Assembly (NCBI RefSeq): GCF_031458235.1 | Contig: NZ_JAVDYB010000001.1 | Location: 558,001-622,000 of the forward strand | Reading direction: 5' to 3' | From: Catenuloplanes atrovinosus | GTDB lineage: Bacteria > Actinomycetota > Actinomycetes > Mycobacteriales > Micromonosporaceae | DNA: 64,000 nt | Part shown: piece by piece, positions 49,962 to 59,011 of the stretch | Position numbering within the stretch: position 1 is the first letter of the stretch | How the letters are laid out: each line of letters opens with the position of its first letter | Notes under the pieces: model-generated | Told to the model about the DNA's origin: nothing | Databases searched by the model: none | Seen by the model: the letters and a program-made list of their open reading frames with translations, nothing else | Program-made: the position numbers and the translations under genes

Positions 49962-51334
49962 CCAACCCCGCGCCGGTACGCCGTGAGCGCTCCCTTCGTA
50001 CCCGCATCGTGCTCCTGTGGGTGTTCGGGCTGGCCGTGGGCCTGGCGCTGGGCGGCACCACGCTGCTCGGGTCGCTCGGCATCGCGCTGAACCGCACCGC
50101 GGAGGCGGAGGCGGCCAAGACCGTGGAGGGCGTGGCGAGGCTGCTCGAGGAGGACGAGCTGCGAAACCCGGTGCCGGTCGCCGGTACGGACGTGCGCGTG
50201 CAGGTGGTCGACGCGCAGAGCCGGGTGCGGTTCTCCTCGATCGGCGCGGACCGGCTCGTCCCGATGCTGCACGGCGACGAACTCGCGCGCGCGACCGGCG
50301 GCGCGAGCGTCCTGATCGACGGCGTGCGCCTGGGCATCGAGGGGCCGGTGCTGGTGGTGGCCGGCCCGGCCGACGCCGGCGACGAGCGGCTCACCGTGCT
50401 GGTCGCCAAGTCGATGCGGGACCTCTACCAGAGCGCCCGGTTCATCCGTAACGCACTGCTGGTCGCGTTCCCACTGCTGGTGGCGGTGCTGGCGCTGGTC
50501 GCCTGGCGCGTGATCGGTGCCACGCTCCGCCCGGTCGAGCAACTGCGGCGCGGTGCCGAGGAGATCACCGGCGGCGGGCGGGCCGGGCGGCTGCCCGTCC
50601 CCGCGTCCCGCGACGAGATCCACCGGCTCGCGGTCACGCTCAACGACATGCTCTCCCGGCTGGACGCGGCCCGCGCCCGGCAGCGCGCGTTCGTCGCGGA
50701 CGCGGCCCACGAACTGCGCAGCCCGCTGGCCAGCATGCGGGTGCAGCTGGAGGTGGCGCAGCGGCTGCCCGGCGACACCGACTGGCCGGGCTTCGTCGAC
50801 GACCTGATGCTGGACGCGGACCGGCTCTCCCGGCTCGTCGACGACCTGCTGCTGCTGGCCCGCGCGGACGACGCGACCGAGGCCGCCCGGCGTACCGCGC
50901 CGGTGGAGCTGGGCGAGCTGCTCACCGACCTGGCCGCGCGCTACCCGTCCGTGGCGTTCACGCCGCCGGCCGAGCAGTTCTGGACCGACGGGGACGCGGA
51001 CGCGCTGCGCCGCGCGGTCGCGAACCTGCTGGACAACGCGGGCCGGCACGCGCGCTCCACGGTCGCGCTGGCGCTGGCGAGGGAGGGCGACCACCACCTG
51101 ATCACGGTCACCGACGACGGCCCCGGCATCCCGGCCGCGGACCGGGAACGCGTCTTCGACCGGTTCACCCGGCTGGACGACGCGCGCGCCCGCGACGCCG
51201 GCGGCAGCGGGCTCGGCCTCGCCATCGTGCGCGAGGTGGTCCGGCTGCACCACGGCGCGATCACGCTCACCGACGCGCCGCCGCCGGCCGGGTCCGGGCT
51301 GCGCGCGGAGATCCGGCTGCCCGCCGGGGACTGA
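49958..51334 (+). CDS. two-component sensor histidine kinase
   Basis: A 458-aa kinase. TM1 (IVLLWVFGLAVGLALGGTTLLGSLGIAL) leads into an extracellular sensor of about 120 aa; TM2 is NALLVAFPLLVAVLALVAWRVIG. A HAMP domain follows, then the H-box with His251 in DAAHELRSPL, N-box NLLDNAGRHA, G1 DDGPGIPAADRERVFDRF and G2 GGSGLGLAIV. ATG 49958 gives the coupled overlap with the regulator. Signal unknown. Confidence 0.95.
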   Translation: MTNPAPVRRERSLRTRIVLLWVFGLAVGLALGGTTLLGSLGIALNRTAEAEAAKTVEGVARLLEEDELRNPVPVAGTDVRVQVVDAQSRVRFSSIGADRLVPMLHGDELARATGGASVLIDGVRLGIEGPVLVVAGPADAGDERLTVLVAKSMRDLYQSARFIRNALLVAFPLLVAVLALVAWRVIGATLRPVEQLRRGAEEITGGGRAGRLPVPASRDEIHRLAVTLNDMLSRLDAARARQRAFVADAAHELRSPLASMRVQLEVAQRLPGDTDWPGFVDDLMLDADRLSRLVDDLLLLARADDATEAARRTAPVELGELLTDLAARYPSVAFTPPAEQFWTDGDADALRRAVANLLDNAGRHARSTVALALAREGDHHLITVTDDGPGIPAADRERVFDRFTRLDDARARDAGGSGLGLAIVREVVRLHHGAITLTDAPPPAGSGLRAEIRLPAGD

Positions 51335-51337
51335 CCG

Positions 51338-54300
51338 TCAGCGGCTGGTGCAGACCTCCGGGGACTTCTCGACCGCGCTGGTGGAGTAGACGACCGCGAC
51401 CGTGAAGCAGTAGTCCGCGTCCGGGTTCAGGTTGTAGACCGGGTACTGCTCGGTGCCGGCCGGCAGCTCCTTGATCGGCACGGAGTTGCCGCGCCGGCCA
51501 CCGGCGATGAGCACCGGGCCCTCCGCGTCGTCCGGGTACGCCCAGGTCAGCGTCACCTGCGTGCGTGAGTCCTGGATGCGTACGCCGGTGGGCGGGCCGG
51601 CCGCGGCGCGCACCGGGGCCTGCGCGGGCGGGGGCGTGGCCACGTCGGACGGCGCGCCGGCGGACGCGGTCGGCTGCGGGGGTGCCGGCTGGCGGGTGTC
51701 GCGCTCGGTGAGCAGGAAGCCGCCGATCACCACGATCGTGCCCAGCCCGACCGCGACCAGCGCGGCGATGATCTTTCCGGTGGGGCGCTCGGGGTACCGC
51801 TCCGGCGCCAGACCGGCCGGGCGCCGCGTGGGCACCAGCATGCCGGGCGGTTGCCGCCGCGCCGCCGGGCCCGCGGTGAGGGAGCGGTCTCCCTGGGTAC
51901 GGCGGTGCGCCTTGATCTGCGGCTGGCCCGGCTGGCCGTAGCCGGGCGCCAGCGGCGAGTAGCGGCCGCCGGGGGGTGGCGTCCGGACGCCGCGGGCCTG
52001 GCTGCGCCACGGCTGGTCCTGGCGGGCCTGGCGCTGGGCGTACCCACGCGGGACCCGGTCCTCGGCCGGTGGCCGCTGCTGCTGTGGCTGCTGCTCGGCC
52101 GGCTGGCGGGGCTGGGCGACCGCCGGCGGGGCGGCCTGGTGCGGGCCGTGGGTGGAGAGGTCGTCGAAGACGGCCGGCGGAAGCGGAGCGGCGGCGCCGT
52201 CGTCGGTCCACCGCTGCTCGTCCGGGCGGTCGTCGTAGGGGACCGGGGTGGGTGGCGTCGCGAACCGGCCCTGGCGGGACTGCGGCGGGACCGCGGCCGG
52301 CTGGTCCCCCTGGTCCGGCGTGGCCGGGGGCGCCGACGACCAGGCGCCGGTGGGGTCCGGTGGCTGCCAGGCGGGGGGCTGATCCAGCGGCCAGTCGCCG
52401 AACGGCTCCTCCTCCGGGGCCGTCCCGGCCGGTGGCGGTGTGGGGACCGGCGCGGGGTGGGCCGCGGCGCCGGCGACCCAGGGTGTCGACTTGGGGATGC
52501 CGGAGGCGGGCCAGCGCGGGGTGGGGGGTGGTGTGCGCTCGGGCGGGGTCCACGGGGTGGCACCGCTGTCGCTGCCGCGGGGCCAGGGCTCGGAGGGGCC
52601 GCGCTCCGCGGGCGGCTGCCACGCCTCCGGCCGGTCGGGGTCGGCGGTGGGCCGCCACGCGGCGGCGGTGTCCTGGGGCGCCCGCCGGCCGGCGGGCGCC
52701 GCGGGCTCATCGGCCGGTGGCCGTGCCGGGGTGTCGTCCTCGCCCGGCCGGGGGCCGACGTAGAAGCTCACGGCCCGCCACGGCTCGACGTCGTCGCCGG
52801 TCTGGAGCGGCGGGTGCCACGGGCCGATGACCGGCTCACGGTCGTCCACGGAGGACGCCGCGCCGAGGTCGTGCATCGGTGGGTGCCACGCCGCTTCCGG
52901 TGCGGTGGTGGCGGCCTCCGCCGGCGGCGTGGCGAGATCCTGTTCCGGCGGGTTCTGTCGCGGGGCGGCGCGCTCGGCCGGACCGTCGGCGCCGGGACGC
53001 TCCTCCACATCGGACAGCGACCGGGCCGGTGAGGCGCCGGGCCGCATGTCGTCGGCGCCGATCTCGTCCGGTTCGTCATCCTCTCGCCGTTGCGAGGGAT
53101 CAGCGACAGCCGTCTGCCCGATCACCGGCTCCGGTGTCGCGGCGACGTTCGGGACGCCGCTTTCCGGGGCGGGTGTGTCCCGGGGCTGGGCGGCGGGTGG
53201 CGGATCGTGGATCAGCTCGGGCGCGACCGGCTCTCTGTCGATCGAGGCATCGGAGGGACCGTGGTGATCGTGATCGGGGTCGACGGCCGGATCGGGATCG
53301 GGTGTGTCGTGGTGGGGAGCCGCGCCGTGCGTGCCCCGGGGCGGCCAGTCGATGTCCGGCGCGCTGAGGTCGTCCACATCGGGCGGGAAATCGTCGAAGC
53401 CGGCGTCCGCGGTGAGGCTCGGGTAGGCCGGTGCGGGGTCGGCCCACGGCGCCGGCGGCGGGCCGGCGGCCTCCGTGGGTGGCGCCGGGTCGGCCCGCGG
53501 CGCCGGGGGCGGGCCGGCGGCCTCCGTGGGTGGCGCCGGGTCGGCCCGCGGCGCCGGGGGCGGGCCGGCGGCCCCCGTGGGTGGCGCCGGGTCGGCCCAC
53601 GGTGCCGGCGGCGGTGGCGGAGTGGTGGACTCCGCGGCCGGCGCCACCGGCCTGGGGGATCGCTGCGGAGCCGTGCCCCACGGCGTGCCGGCCGTGCCGC
53701 CGGGAGCGTCCGCGGCGCCGGGCGTCGTGGCGGTGGGGCTGCCACCGTCCGGAGTGGACGGGGCGTCCGTCGTACCGGTGGGGATGGGGAGGTCTGGGGG
53801 GTCGGCGGAGATGTCGTCGTCGGCGGGGTGGAGGTTGCGGCAGACGTGGTCGGGGTCGGCGCCGGCCCGGGCGAGCGCGGCGATCTGCGCGGCCATCGGG
53901 TGGTCGGCGGGGAGATATTCGCGGCAGAGGTCGCGGGCGCCGCTGAAGCGCTGGTGGGCCTCGCCGAAGTTGCCGCAGTCGCGCTCCATGGTGCCGAGCC
54001 GGGCCAGCATCTTGATGCCGGCGGGATGGCCCTCGCCGTAGGTCTCGCGGTGCCGTCGGTACGCGTCCGCGAGCAGCCGGCGGGCGGTCTCGCACTCGCC
54101 GCGCGCGTGTTCGACCGTGGCGAGGTCGGCCTGGGCGGCCAGCACGCGCGTGGAGCCGGGGCCGTCGACCAGCGTGAGCCGGGCGACCACGTCGCGGTAG
54201 AGGTGGGCGGCGCCGGCGTAGGCGCCGACGCGGTGCAGCACGGCGGCGAGCGTGGCGGCCGCGACCACGGTGTGCTCGTCGGCGGGGCCGCGCAGCCGCC

Positions 54301-54541
54301 GCTGGGCGGTGTGCGCGAACGTGGCCCAGGCGCGGGCGGAGTGCGGCTCGCCGAGCGCGACCAGGATGCGGGCGAGCAGGCCCGCCGCGTCGGCCAGATC
54401 GGCCGACGCGCGCAGCGGATCGACGTCGACGGCGGCGAGCGCGTCGCTGAGCAGCGCCTGGGCCGACCCGAGGTCGCCCGCGCCGACCAGGTCCTTCGCG
54501 TGCGCTGTCAGTTCAGCCAATCCGTGGGACACGTGCCCCAT
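51338..54541 (-). CDS. large TPR / proline-rich / TM / FnIII-like protein
   Basis: A 1067-aa single-span protein. Residues about 5-230 form TPR-like helical repeats (LVGAGDLGSAQALLSDALAAV, LGEPHSARAWATFAHTAQRRL, RGECETARRLLADAYRRH). Residues about 235-915 are low-complexity, Pro/Ala/Asp/Glu-rich, including about four copies of a 17-aa unit (PAPRADPAPPTEAAGPP) encoded by a 51-bp repeat near 53420-53620. A TM helix IIAALVAVGLGTIVVIGGFLL lies at about 920-943. A C-terminal fibronectin-III-like domain (VTLTWAYPDDAEGPVLIAGG ... YPVYNLNPDADYCFTVAVVY) is outside. The gene ends 3 nt from the kinase stop (convergent). Function unknown; it looks like a scaffold linking cytoplasm and surface. Confidence 0.75.
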   Translation of the reverse strand: MGHVSHGLAELTAHAKDLVGAGDLGSAQALLSDALAAVDVDPLRASADLADAAGLLARILVALGEPHSARAWATFAHTAQRRLRGPADEHTVVAAATLAAVLHRVGAYAGAAHLYRDVVARLTLVDGPGSTRVLAAQADLATVEHARGECETARRLLADAYRRHRETYGEGHPAGIKMLARLGTMERDCGNFGEAHQRFSGARDLCREYLPADHPMAAQIAALARAGADPDHVCRNLHPADDDISADPPDLPIPTGTTDAPSTPDGGSPTATTPGAADAPGGTAGTPWGTAPQRSPRPVAPAAESTTPPPPPAPWADPAPPTGAAGPPPAPRADPAPPTEAAGPPPAPRADPAPPTEAAGPPPAPWADPAPAYPSLTADAGFDDFPPDVDDLSAPDIDWPPRGTHGAAPHHDTPDPDPAVDPDHDHHGPSDASIDREPVAPELIHDPPPAAQPRDTPAPESGVPNVAATPEPVIGQTAVADPSQRREDDEPDEIGADDMRPGASPARSLSDVEERPGADGPAERAAPRQNPPEQDLATPPAEAATTAPEAAWHPPMHDLGAASSVDDREPVIGPWHPPLQTGDDVEPWRAVSFYVGPRPGEDDTPARPPADEPAAPAGRRAPQDTAAAWRPTADPDRPEAWQPPAERGPSEPWPRGSDSGATPWTPPERTPPPTPRWPASGIPKSTPWVAGAAAHPAPVPTPPPAGTAPEEEPFGDWPLDQPPAWQPPDPTGAWSSAPPATPDQGDQPAAVPPQSRQGRFATPPTPVPYDDRPDEQRWTDDGAAAPLPPAVFDDLSTHGPHQAAPPAVAQPRQPAEQQPQQQRPPAEDRVPRGYAQRQARQDQPWRSQARGVRTPPPGGRYSPLAPGYGQPGQPQIKAHRRTQGDRSLTAGPAARRQPPGMLVPTRRPAGLAPERYPERPTGKIIAALVAVGLGTIVVIGGFLLTERDTRQPAPPQPTASAGAPSDVATPPPAQAPVRAAAGPPTGVRIQDSRTQVTLTWAYPDDAEGPVLIAGGRRGNSVPIKELPAGTEQYPVYNLNPDADYCFTVAVVYSTSAVEKSPEVCTSR

Positions 54542-54636
54542 AGTGCTCGTTCCGGAACGATGTGTTCAAGTGGGCGCTCTCGGCGGCGCCGTCCGGTCGC
54601 CGTATTACCGGGCGATTCCGGACTGTCGCGTAGCCG

Positions 54637-55101
54637 TCAGCGCAGCTCGTGGTCCGGATCCAGGTGGTCGAGCAGCCGGGTGCTGATCTCCCCGAGCTGG
54701 GTCAGTTGCTCCGGGGTGAGCTGGTCGAAGAGGTGCGCGCGGACGCCGTCGACGTGCCGGGGCGCGGCGGCGGCCAGCACCTCGTACCCCCGGTCGGTGA
54801 GCACGGCGAGCTGGCCGCGCCGGTCGGTGGGGCAGTCCTCGCGGCGTACCCACCCCTGCTCGGTGAGCCGGGTCACCGCGTGCGAGAGCCGGCTGCGGGA
54901 CGACGCGAGCGAGGAGGCGAGGTCGCTCATCCGCATGCTGCGCTCGGGTGCCTCGGAGAGCCGGACCAGGATCTCGTAGTACGCGTGCGGCATGCCTGAG
55001 TCGTGCTGGAGTTCCCGGTCGAGCGTCTCCAGCAGGGCCCGGGAGGCGAAGAGGAACGCCCGCCAGGTGCGTTGCTCCTCGGCGTTCAGCCAGCGAGTCA
55101 T
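54637..55101 (-). CDS. MarR-family transcriptional regulator
   Basis: A 154-aa regulator with MRMSDLASSLASSRSRLSHAVTRLTEQGWVRREDCPTDRRG as helix-turn-helix and wing. ATG 55101 is preferred over the longer frame, since the sequence before it overlaps the operator region. It is divergent from a VOC-family dioxygenase gene; perfect palindromes in between suggest direct control of both. Confidence 0.88.
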   Translation of the reverse strand: MTRWLNAEEQRTWRAFLFASRALLETLDRELQHDSGMPHAYYEILVRLSEAPERSMRMSDLASSLASSRSRLSHAVTRLTEQGWVRREDCPTDRRGQLAVLTDRGYEVLAAAAPRHVDGVRAHLFDQLTPEQLTQLGEISTRLLDHLDPDHELR

Positions 55102-55114
55102 GACCGTATGATAA

Positions 55115-55137
55115 TCAACTAGTTGAAACCTCAACTA
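55115..55137. promoter_or_regulatory. MarR operator between divergent MarR and VOC genes
   Basis: TCAACTAGTTGA (55115-55126) is a perfect 12-bp palindrome and overlaps TAGTTGAAACCTCAACTA (55120-55137), with perfect 7-bp arms around AACC. AT-rich, as usual for MarR sites. Confidence 0.75.
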
Positions 55138-55159
55138 TCAAGATGGCAGGGGGACCACC

Positions 55160-55675
55160 ATGGGCGTCGTCAGGCTCAACCACGCCGTGCTCTACGTCAG
55201 TGACCTCGATCGAAGCGTGGCGTTCTACCGGGACGTGCTCGGGTTCCGGCAGGTGCCGATGACGCCGAACGGTTTCCGGGCCGCGTTCATGCAGGCCGCG
55301 GACTCGACGAACGATCACGACCTGGGACTCTTCGAGATCGGGCCGGCCGGGCCGTCGATGGCGGGGCGCGCCACGGTCGGGCTCTACCACCTCGCATGGG
55401 AGGTCGACACGCTGGAGACGCTGGAGCGGGTGATGGTGGCGCTGGCGAACGCGGACGCGCTGGTCGGCACGTCGGACCACGGCACCACCAAGAGCCTCTA
55501 CGGGCGGGACCCGGACGGCCTGGAGTTCGAGGTGGTCTGGCTCATCCCGGCGGACCTGCTTGACGACGCGGCGCTGGCCGCGCGCAGGACCATCGGCCGG
55601 CTGGACATCTCCCGGGAGAAGCAGCGGTACGGCGGCCGGACGCGCGGCGGAGTGGGAGTCTCCGAGGGCGCCTGA
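55160..55675 (+). CDS. VOC-family (glyoxalase/extradiol dioxygenase-like) protein
   Basis: A 171-aa vicinal-oxygen-chelate protein: RLNHAVLYVSDLDRSVAFYRDVLGF at the N-terminus (metal His8), TVGLYHLAWEVDTLETLER (second His) and LYGRDPDGLEFEVVWLIP (Glu ligand). This resembles catechol-2,3-dioxygenase-type single modules. The reaction is not determined. Regulated by the divergent MarR. Confidence 0.85.
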   Translation: MGVVRLNHAVLYVSDLDRSVAFYRDVLGFRQVPMTPNGFRAAFMQAADSTNDHDLGLFEIGPAGPSMAGRATVGLYHLAWEVDTLETLERVMVALANADALVGTSDHGTTKSLYGRDPDGLEFEVVWLIPADLLDDAALAARRTIGRLDISREKQRYGGRTRGGVGVSEGA

Positions 55676-55698
55676 CCGCCGTACCGGCGAGAAGGCTC

Positions 55699-55890
55699 TT
55701 ATGAGTTGCTCGTGGAACGGGACTTGTCCTGCTTCCAGGAGAACGGGCCGGGCAGGTCGACGCGGTGCGCGCGGGCCCGCGAGTTCCAGGACCAGCGGCC
55801 GATCTTGATGCTCCACGAGGAGAATCCGTTTTCCGTGAAGTTGAGGATCAGCGGTCCGAACTTCTTGCGCTTACGGAACATCAGGCCCAT
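55699..55890 (-). CDS. DUF4236 family small protein
   Basis: A 63-aa protein beginning MGLMFRKRKKFGPLILNFTENGFSSWSIKIGRWSWN, which is the DUF4236 pattern (F-R-K, then LNF...G). GGGAG lies upstream of ATG 55890. Function unknown. The gene is short but the pattern is specific. Confidence 0.75.
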   Translation of the reverse strand: MGLMFRKRKKFGPLILNFTENGFSSWSIKIGRWSWNSRARAHRVDLPGPFSWKQDKSRSTSNS

Positions 55891-55974
55891 GGCGTGTTGC
55901 TCCCTTCGTCTGCATGGCTGCCGGGGTTGTCGAACATGTGCCCGAAACCCCGGCGGAGCAAACGTTCGGGTGAA

Positions 55975-56436
55975 TTACCGCGGTTCCCAGGCGTCCGGGC
56001 GGGTGGTGAGCTTCTTGACGTGGTTGGGCAGCCGGCCGCTGACCACGTCCGCCAGGCTGGTCTCGTCGACGACCTCGCGCACCGCGCTGCGCACCGCGAC
56101 CCAGAGCTTCGGCAGGTGCTCCGCGGCGCCGTCGTAACGCGTCTCCTCGGGCCGCATGCCGCGCACGCCGGCGAGCGGACCGTCGACCGCGCGCAGGATC
56201 GCGCCGATCATGATGTCGCGCGGGCTCTGCGCCAGCGTGTAACCGCCCTCGGCGCCGCGCTGGGCGCGGACGATGCCGGCCCGGCGGAGGTCGGCCAGCA
56301 CCGCCTCCAGGAACTTCCGCGGCATGTCCTGCTCCTGCGCGATGGCCTGGGCGGACATCAGCGACGGCGAGACCGCGGCCAGGCTGAGGGCGGCTCGGAC
56401 GGCGTACTCACCACGCGCGGAGATCTGCACCTCCAC
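55975..56436 (-). CDS. Rrf2-family transcriptional regulator lacking cluster-binding cysteines
   Basis: A 153-aa Rrf2 protein: ISARGEYAVRAALSLAAVSP, QEQDMPRKFLEAVLADLRRAGIVRAQRGAEGGYTLAQ. No Cys occurs in the whole protein, so the three-Cys iron-sulfur site of IscR/NsrR is absent. It may sense something else, as in CymR-type or RsrR-like members. Confidence 0.85.
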   Translation of the reverse strand: MEVQISARGEYAVRAALSLAAVSPSLMSAQAIAQEQDMPRKFLEAVLADLRRAGIVRAQRGAEGGYTLAQSPRDIMIGAILRAVDGPLAGVRGMRPEETRYDGAAEHLPKLWVAVRSAVREVVDETSLADVVSGRLPNHVKKLTTRPDAWEPR

Positions 56437-56495
56437 ATTGTGACCCCGCGTACGGCTCTCACGTGCGCCGCCCCGGTTTGTCCTATTAAGTGAAA

Positions 56496-57368
56496 CTACA
56501 TCTCATGGAAAGCCGTGGTGCGCAGCCGGTGCGGGGCGGACTCGTGGGTGTCCAGCGGCGGGCCGGGCAGCGCGGCCCGGAACGCGCCGGGGGAGCGGCC
56601 GGTCTCCCGGTGGAAGAAGCGGCCGAAGTTGGTCGGCTCCGGGAAGCCCAGCGCCCGGCCGATGTCCGCGATCGGCGCATCCGTGCAGGCCAGCAGGCGC
56701 CGGGCCTGCAGCGCCACCCGGTCGTCGATCACCTGCTTGGCACTGCGGCCGGTCGCGGCCAGGCACGCCCGGGTCAGCGTGCGGACCGAGCAGCCGAGCT
56801 CGCGCGCGTACTCCTCGACGCGGCGGGTCCGGGTGTACCCCGCCTCGACCGCGTCGGTGAACTCCCGGAACGTGGTCCGCTCCGGGGCGCGCGCGGCACC
56901 GCCGCCGGCCAGCAGCGCGATGCGCAGCATCAGCACGGTGAGCTGGTGGCGCAGCAGGTCGTCGGCGAGCGGCGTGCCGGCGTGCCGCTCCCGGTCCACC
57001 ACCAGCTGGCTGACCTCGCTGATCACCGCGTCCTCGTCCTCGCCGGCCAGCTGCCAGCCGCATCGCCCGTCCGGCCGCCAGTGGTCCGGCAGATCCTCGG
57101 GGTGCCAGGAGATGAGCACCGCGTCCAGCCCGGCCCGCCGGTTGAGCCGGATCGCCTGGCCGGGACGGGCCCACAGCAGCGTGCCGGGGCGGCAGTCGTG
57201 CCGGACGAAGTCGATCTCCTGCGCGCCCTGGCCGACGGTGACCAGCAGCAGCAGGTTGCGATCGAGGAGGTGCGGTCCGTCGCCGGGGAAGTCGCTGAGC
57301 GTAGTGGCGCCGATGCCCGTGGGGCGTGCGGGCTCGATGCCCTGTCGCGCCTGACCGATACCGACCAT
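56496..57368 (-). CDS. AraC-family transcriptional regulator
   Basis: About 290 aa. The N-terminal cupin-like part (LLLLVTVGQGAQEIDFVRHDCRPGTLLWARPGQ) precedes two helix-turn-helix motifs: VEEYARELGCSVRTLTRACLAATGRSAKQVIDDRVALQARRLL and PIADIGRALGFPEPTNFGRFFHRETGRSPGAFR. The start is uncertain between ATG 57368 and GTG 57377. Divergent or adjacent target not evident. Confidence 0.85.
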   Translation of the reverse strand: MVGIGQARQGIEPARPTGIGATTLSDFPGDGPHLLDRNLLLLVTVGQGAQEIDFVRHDCRPGTLLWARPGQAIRLNRRAGLDAVLISWHPEDLPDHWRPDGRCGWQLAGEDEDAVISEVSQLVVDRERHAGTPLADDLLRHQLTVLMLRIALLAGGGAARAPERTTFREFTDAVEAGYTRTRRVEEYARELGCSVRTLTRACLAATGRSAKQVIDDRVALQARRLLACTDAPIADIGRALGFPEPTNFGRFFHRETGRSPGAFRAALPGPPLDTHESAPHRLRTTAFHEM

Positions 57369-57473
57369 CCGACTCACGGTAACCGCCCCTGACCAGGGCC
57401 GCATCCCCCGGGCTCGCACTATTCCGTTTGTTGCATATTTATGGCAATTTCGCCGTTTTAATAGGTATATGAC

Positions 57474-57510
57474 TGACCCGCGCGGACCGTTAACGGTACC
57501 GCGCGGGTCA
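57474..57510. terminator. hairpin with nested palindrome, probable bidirectional terminator
   Basis: TGACCCGCGCGG (57474-57485) pairs with 57499-57510, and the centre ACCGTTAACGGT is itself a 12-bp palindrome. A short T-rich run (GTTTTTGTCC) follows on the + side. Confidence 0.7.
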
Positions 57511-57543
57511 AATGGTCGTTTTTGTCCCTTTATAAGCGTTTTG

Positions 57544-57975
57544 CTATCGTCCCGCCAGCAGCCGGTTCACGGCCGCGTCCACGTCCAGGTGATCGCCCTC
57601 GCGGCCCCGCGGCACCACTACGTACGTCCGGCGAAGGAACCGGACCAGTACGCTGCGTGGTACCTCGAAGAGGGCGTTCCCGTCCGGCGAGGACAGCGCC
57701 AGGGCGACGAAGTCACCCTTCGGGGTGGCCCACGGCCACACCCGGACGTCGCCGATCCCGGCCGGCTCATCGAGCCCGGTGACCAGCAGCTCCCGCGCGA
57801 ACGACCAGCTCACGGCCTCGCCCCCGGCCGTCTCGGCGTGGAACAGGACGTGCACCGCGTACGGATCTGACGGGTCGTAGCGAAGGCTGGCGCGCACCGG
57901 CAACGCGGTAGCATCCGGTGCGACAAGCCGCAGCGACGTCTCGACCTCGACGGTCGTCGGTCGGATGACACTCAT
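57544..57975 (-). CDS. SsgA-like sporulation/cell division protein (SALP)
   Basis: A 143-aa SsgA-family protein: RLVAPDATALPVRASLRYDPSDPYAVHVLFH, VSWSFARELLVTGLDEPAGIGDVRVWPW, and VALALSSPDGNALFEVPRSVLVRFLRRTYVVVP. This family controls septation and sporulation and is restricted to morphologically complex actinomycetes. It gives the best taxonomic clue in the window. Confidence 0.93.
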   Translation of the reverse strand: MSVIRPTTVEVETSLRLVAPDATALPVRASLRYDPSDPYAVHVLFHAETAGGEAVSWSFARELLVTGLDEPAGIGDVRVWPWATPKGDFVALALSSPDGNALFEVPRSVLVRFLRRTYVVVPRGREGDHLDVDAAVNRLLAGR

Positions 57976-58244
57976 TGACGTTCTCCCCCCGGCACCGCTG
58001 CGGGGTGCTCACCCCGCGTATCCCATACTCAGCGGATACATCCGATTACGCTCCGTCATACGCTGATCTCACCCAGTAGTAGGAAGTCGGTACCGAACTG
58101 GTCTTCCAAAAGCGGATTTCTAGTAAGATCCCGGCGTCTTGCCTGCTCCTCGGCCCGCCCTCGCGGCGGTACCAACGTCGACTCACTCCGGTAACGTCGA
58201 GTTGTCCCTTTCAGTGACGGCCCTAGGGCTACCGGGAGTAGGTA

Positions 58245-58739
58245 ATGACGGCAAATCCCTCCACGGCGTCTCCCTCCACGGCGTCCGATTCCACGGGTGA
58301 TCATGAAAAGGCGGAAAGCCCCGAAGCGGTGAACCGACCCATTCCGGCATGGCGCCGCCGGATCACCACCACACTGGCCAACATCCGGGCGAATCCGACC
58401 GGCCGGATAGCCCTCAAGATCGGCGTCGGCCTGCTCGGCGCGATCGTGGTCGCCGTCGGTATCGTCGCCATCCCGCTCCCCGGGCCGGGCTGGGGCATCG
58501 TCATCGTCGGCCTGGCCATCTGGGCCATCGAATTCGCCTGGGCCCGGCACCTGCTCCACTTCACGCGCACATACGTACAGGCCTGGACCCGCTGGATCAT
58601 GCGACAGCCGTGGCCGCTGCGATCGTTGCTGGGCCTGCTCTGCTTCGTCTTCGTCAGCGCCGTGGTGTGGCTCTCCATCCGCCTCACCACGGGCATCGAC
58701 CTCATCCAGGTGGGCCTGGACATCCTCGACCGCTTCTGA
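58245..58739 (+). CDS. PGPGW-motif (TIGR02611-like) membrane protein
   Basis: A 164-aa protein. It has an N-terminal Ser/Thr/Ala-rich tail, then two TM segments around the motif AIPLPGPGWGIVIVGLAIWAIEF and a final pair (LLGLLCFVFVSAVVWLSIRL). The PGPGW motif defines a small actinobacterial membrane family of unknown role. ATG 58245 is used. Copy E of the dispersed element follows the stop. Confidence 0.82.
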   Translation: MTANPSTASPSTASDSTGDHEKAESPEAVNRPIPAWRRRITTTLANIRANPTGRIALKIGVGLLGAIVVAVGIVAIPLPGPGWGIVIVGLAIWAIEFAWARHLLHFTRTYVQAWTRWIMRQPWPLRSLLGLLCFVFVSAVVWLSIRLTTGIDLIQVGLDILDRF

Positions 58740-58786
58740 ACCGGCCGGCTGGGCGGCGTGACGAGTATCAGGAGCGTCAGAAGCCG

Positions 58787-58845
58787 ATGTACCCGCTTCC
58801 GGCGGCGCGGGATCCGCATGCTCGTCGCTGGCGCTCCTCCCTGCC
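58787..58845 (+). repeat. dispersed intergenic element, copy E (variant)
   Basis: GTACCCGCTTCCGGCGGC ... GCATGCTC, then directly GTCGCTGGCGCTCCTCCC as in the tail of copy C. It lacks the CCCGCGGG block, which looks like an internal deletion. It lies in the 3' flank of the PGPGW gene and upstream of tRNA-Val. Confidence 0.65.
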
Positions 58846-59011
58846 GGTCCCGTCGTGGTCCGGGCCGCTTGCGGTCGCGTCGTGGTCCGGCCGCTTGCGG
58901 CGGCCGGCGGCGCGGCGCATGGGAACGGCCGCGTGGCCGCGATCCCTCCGACGCGCCGGAGACCCCGATGTGCGCGGCGGGCGCGGCCTCCGGTACAGTT
59001 CTGTCTCGCAA

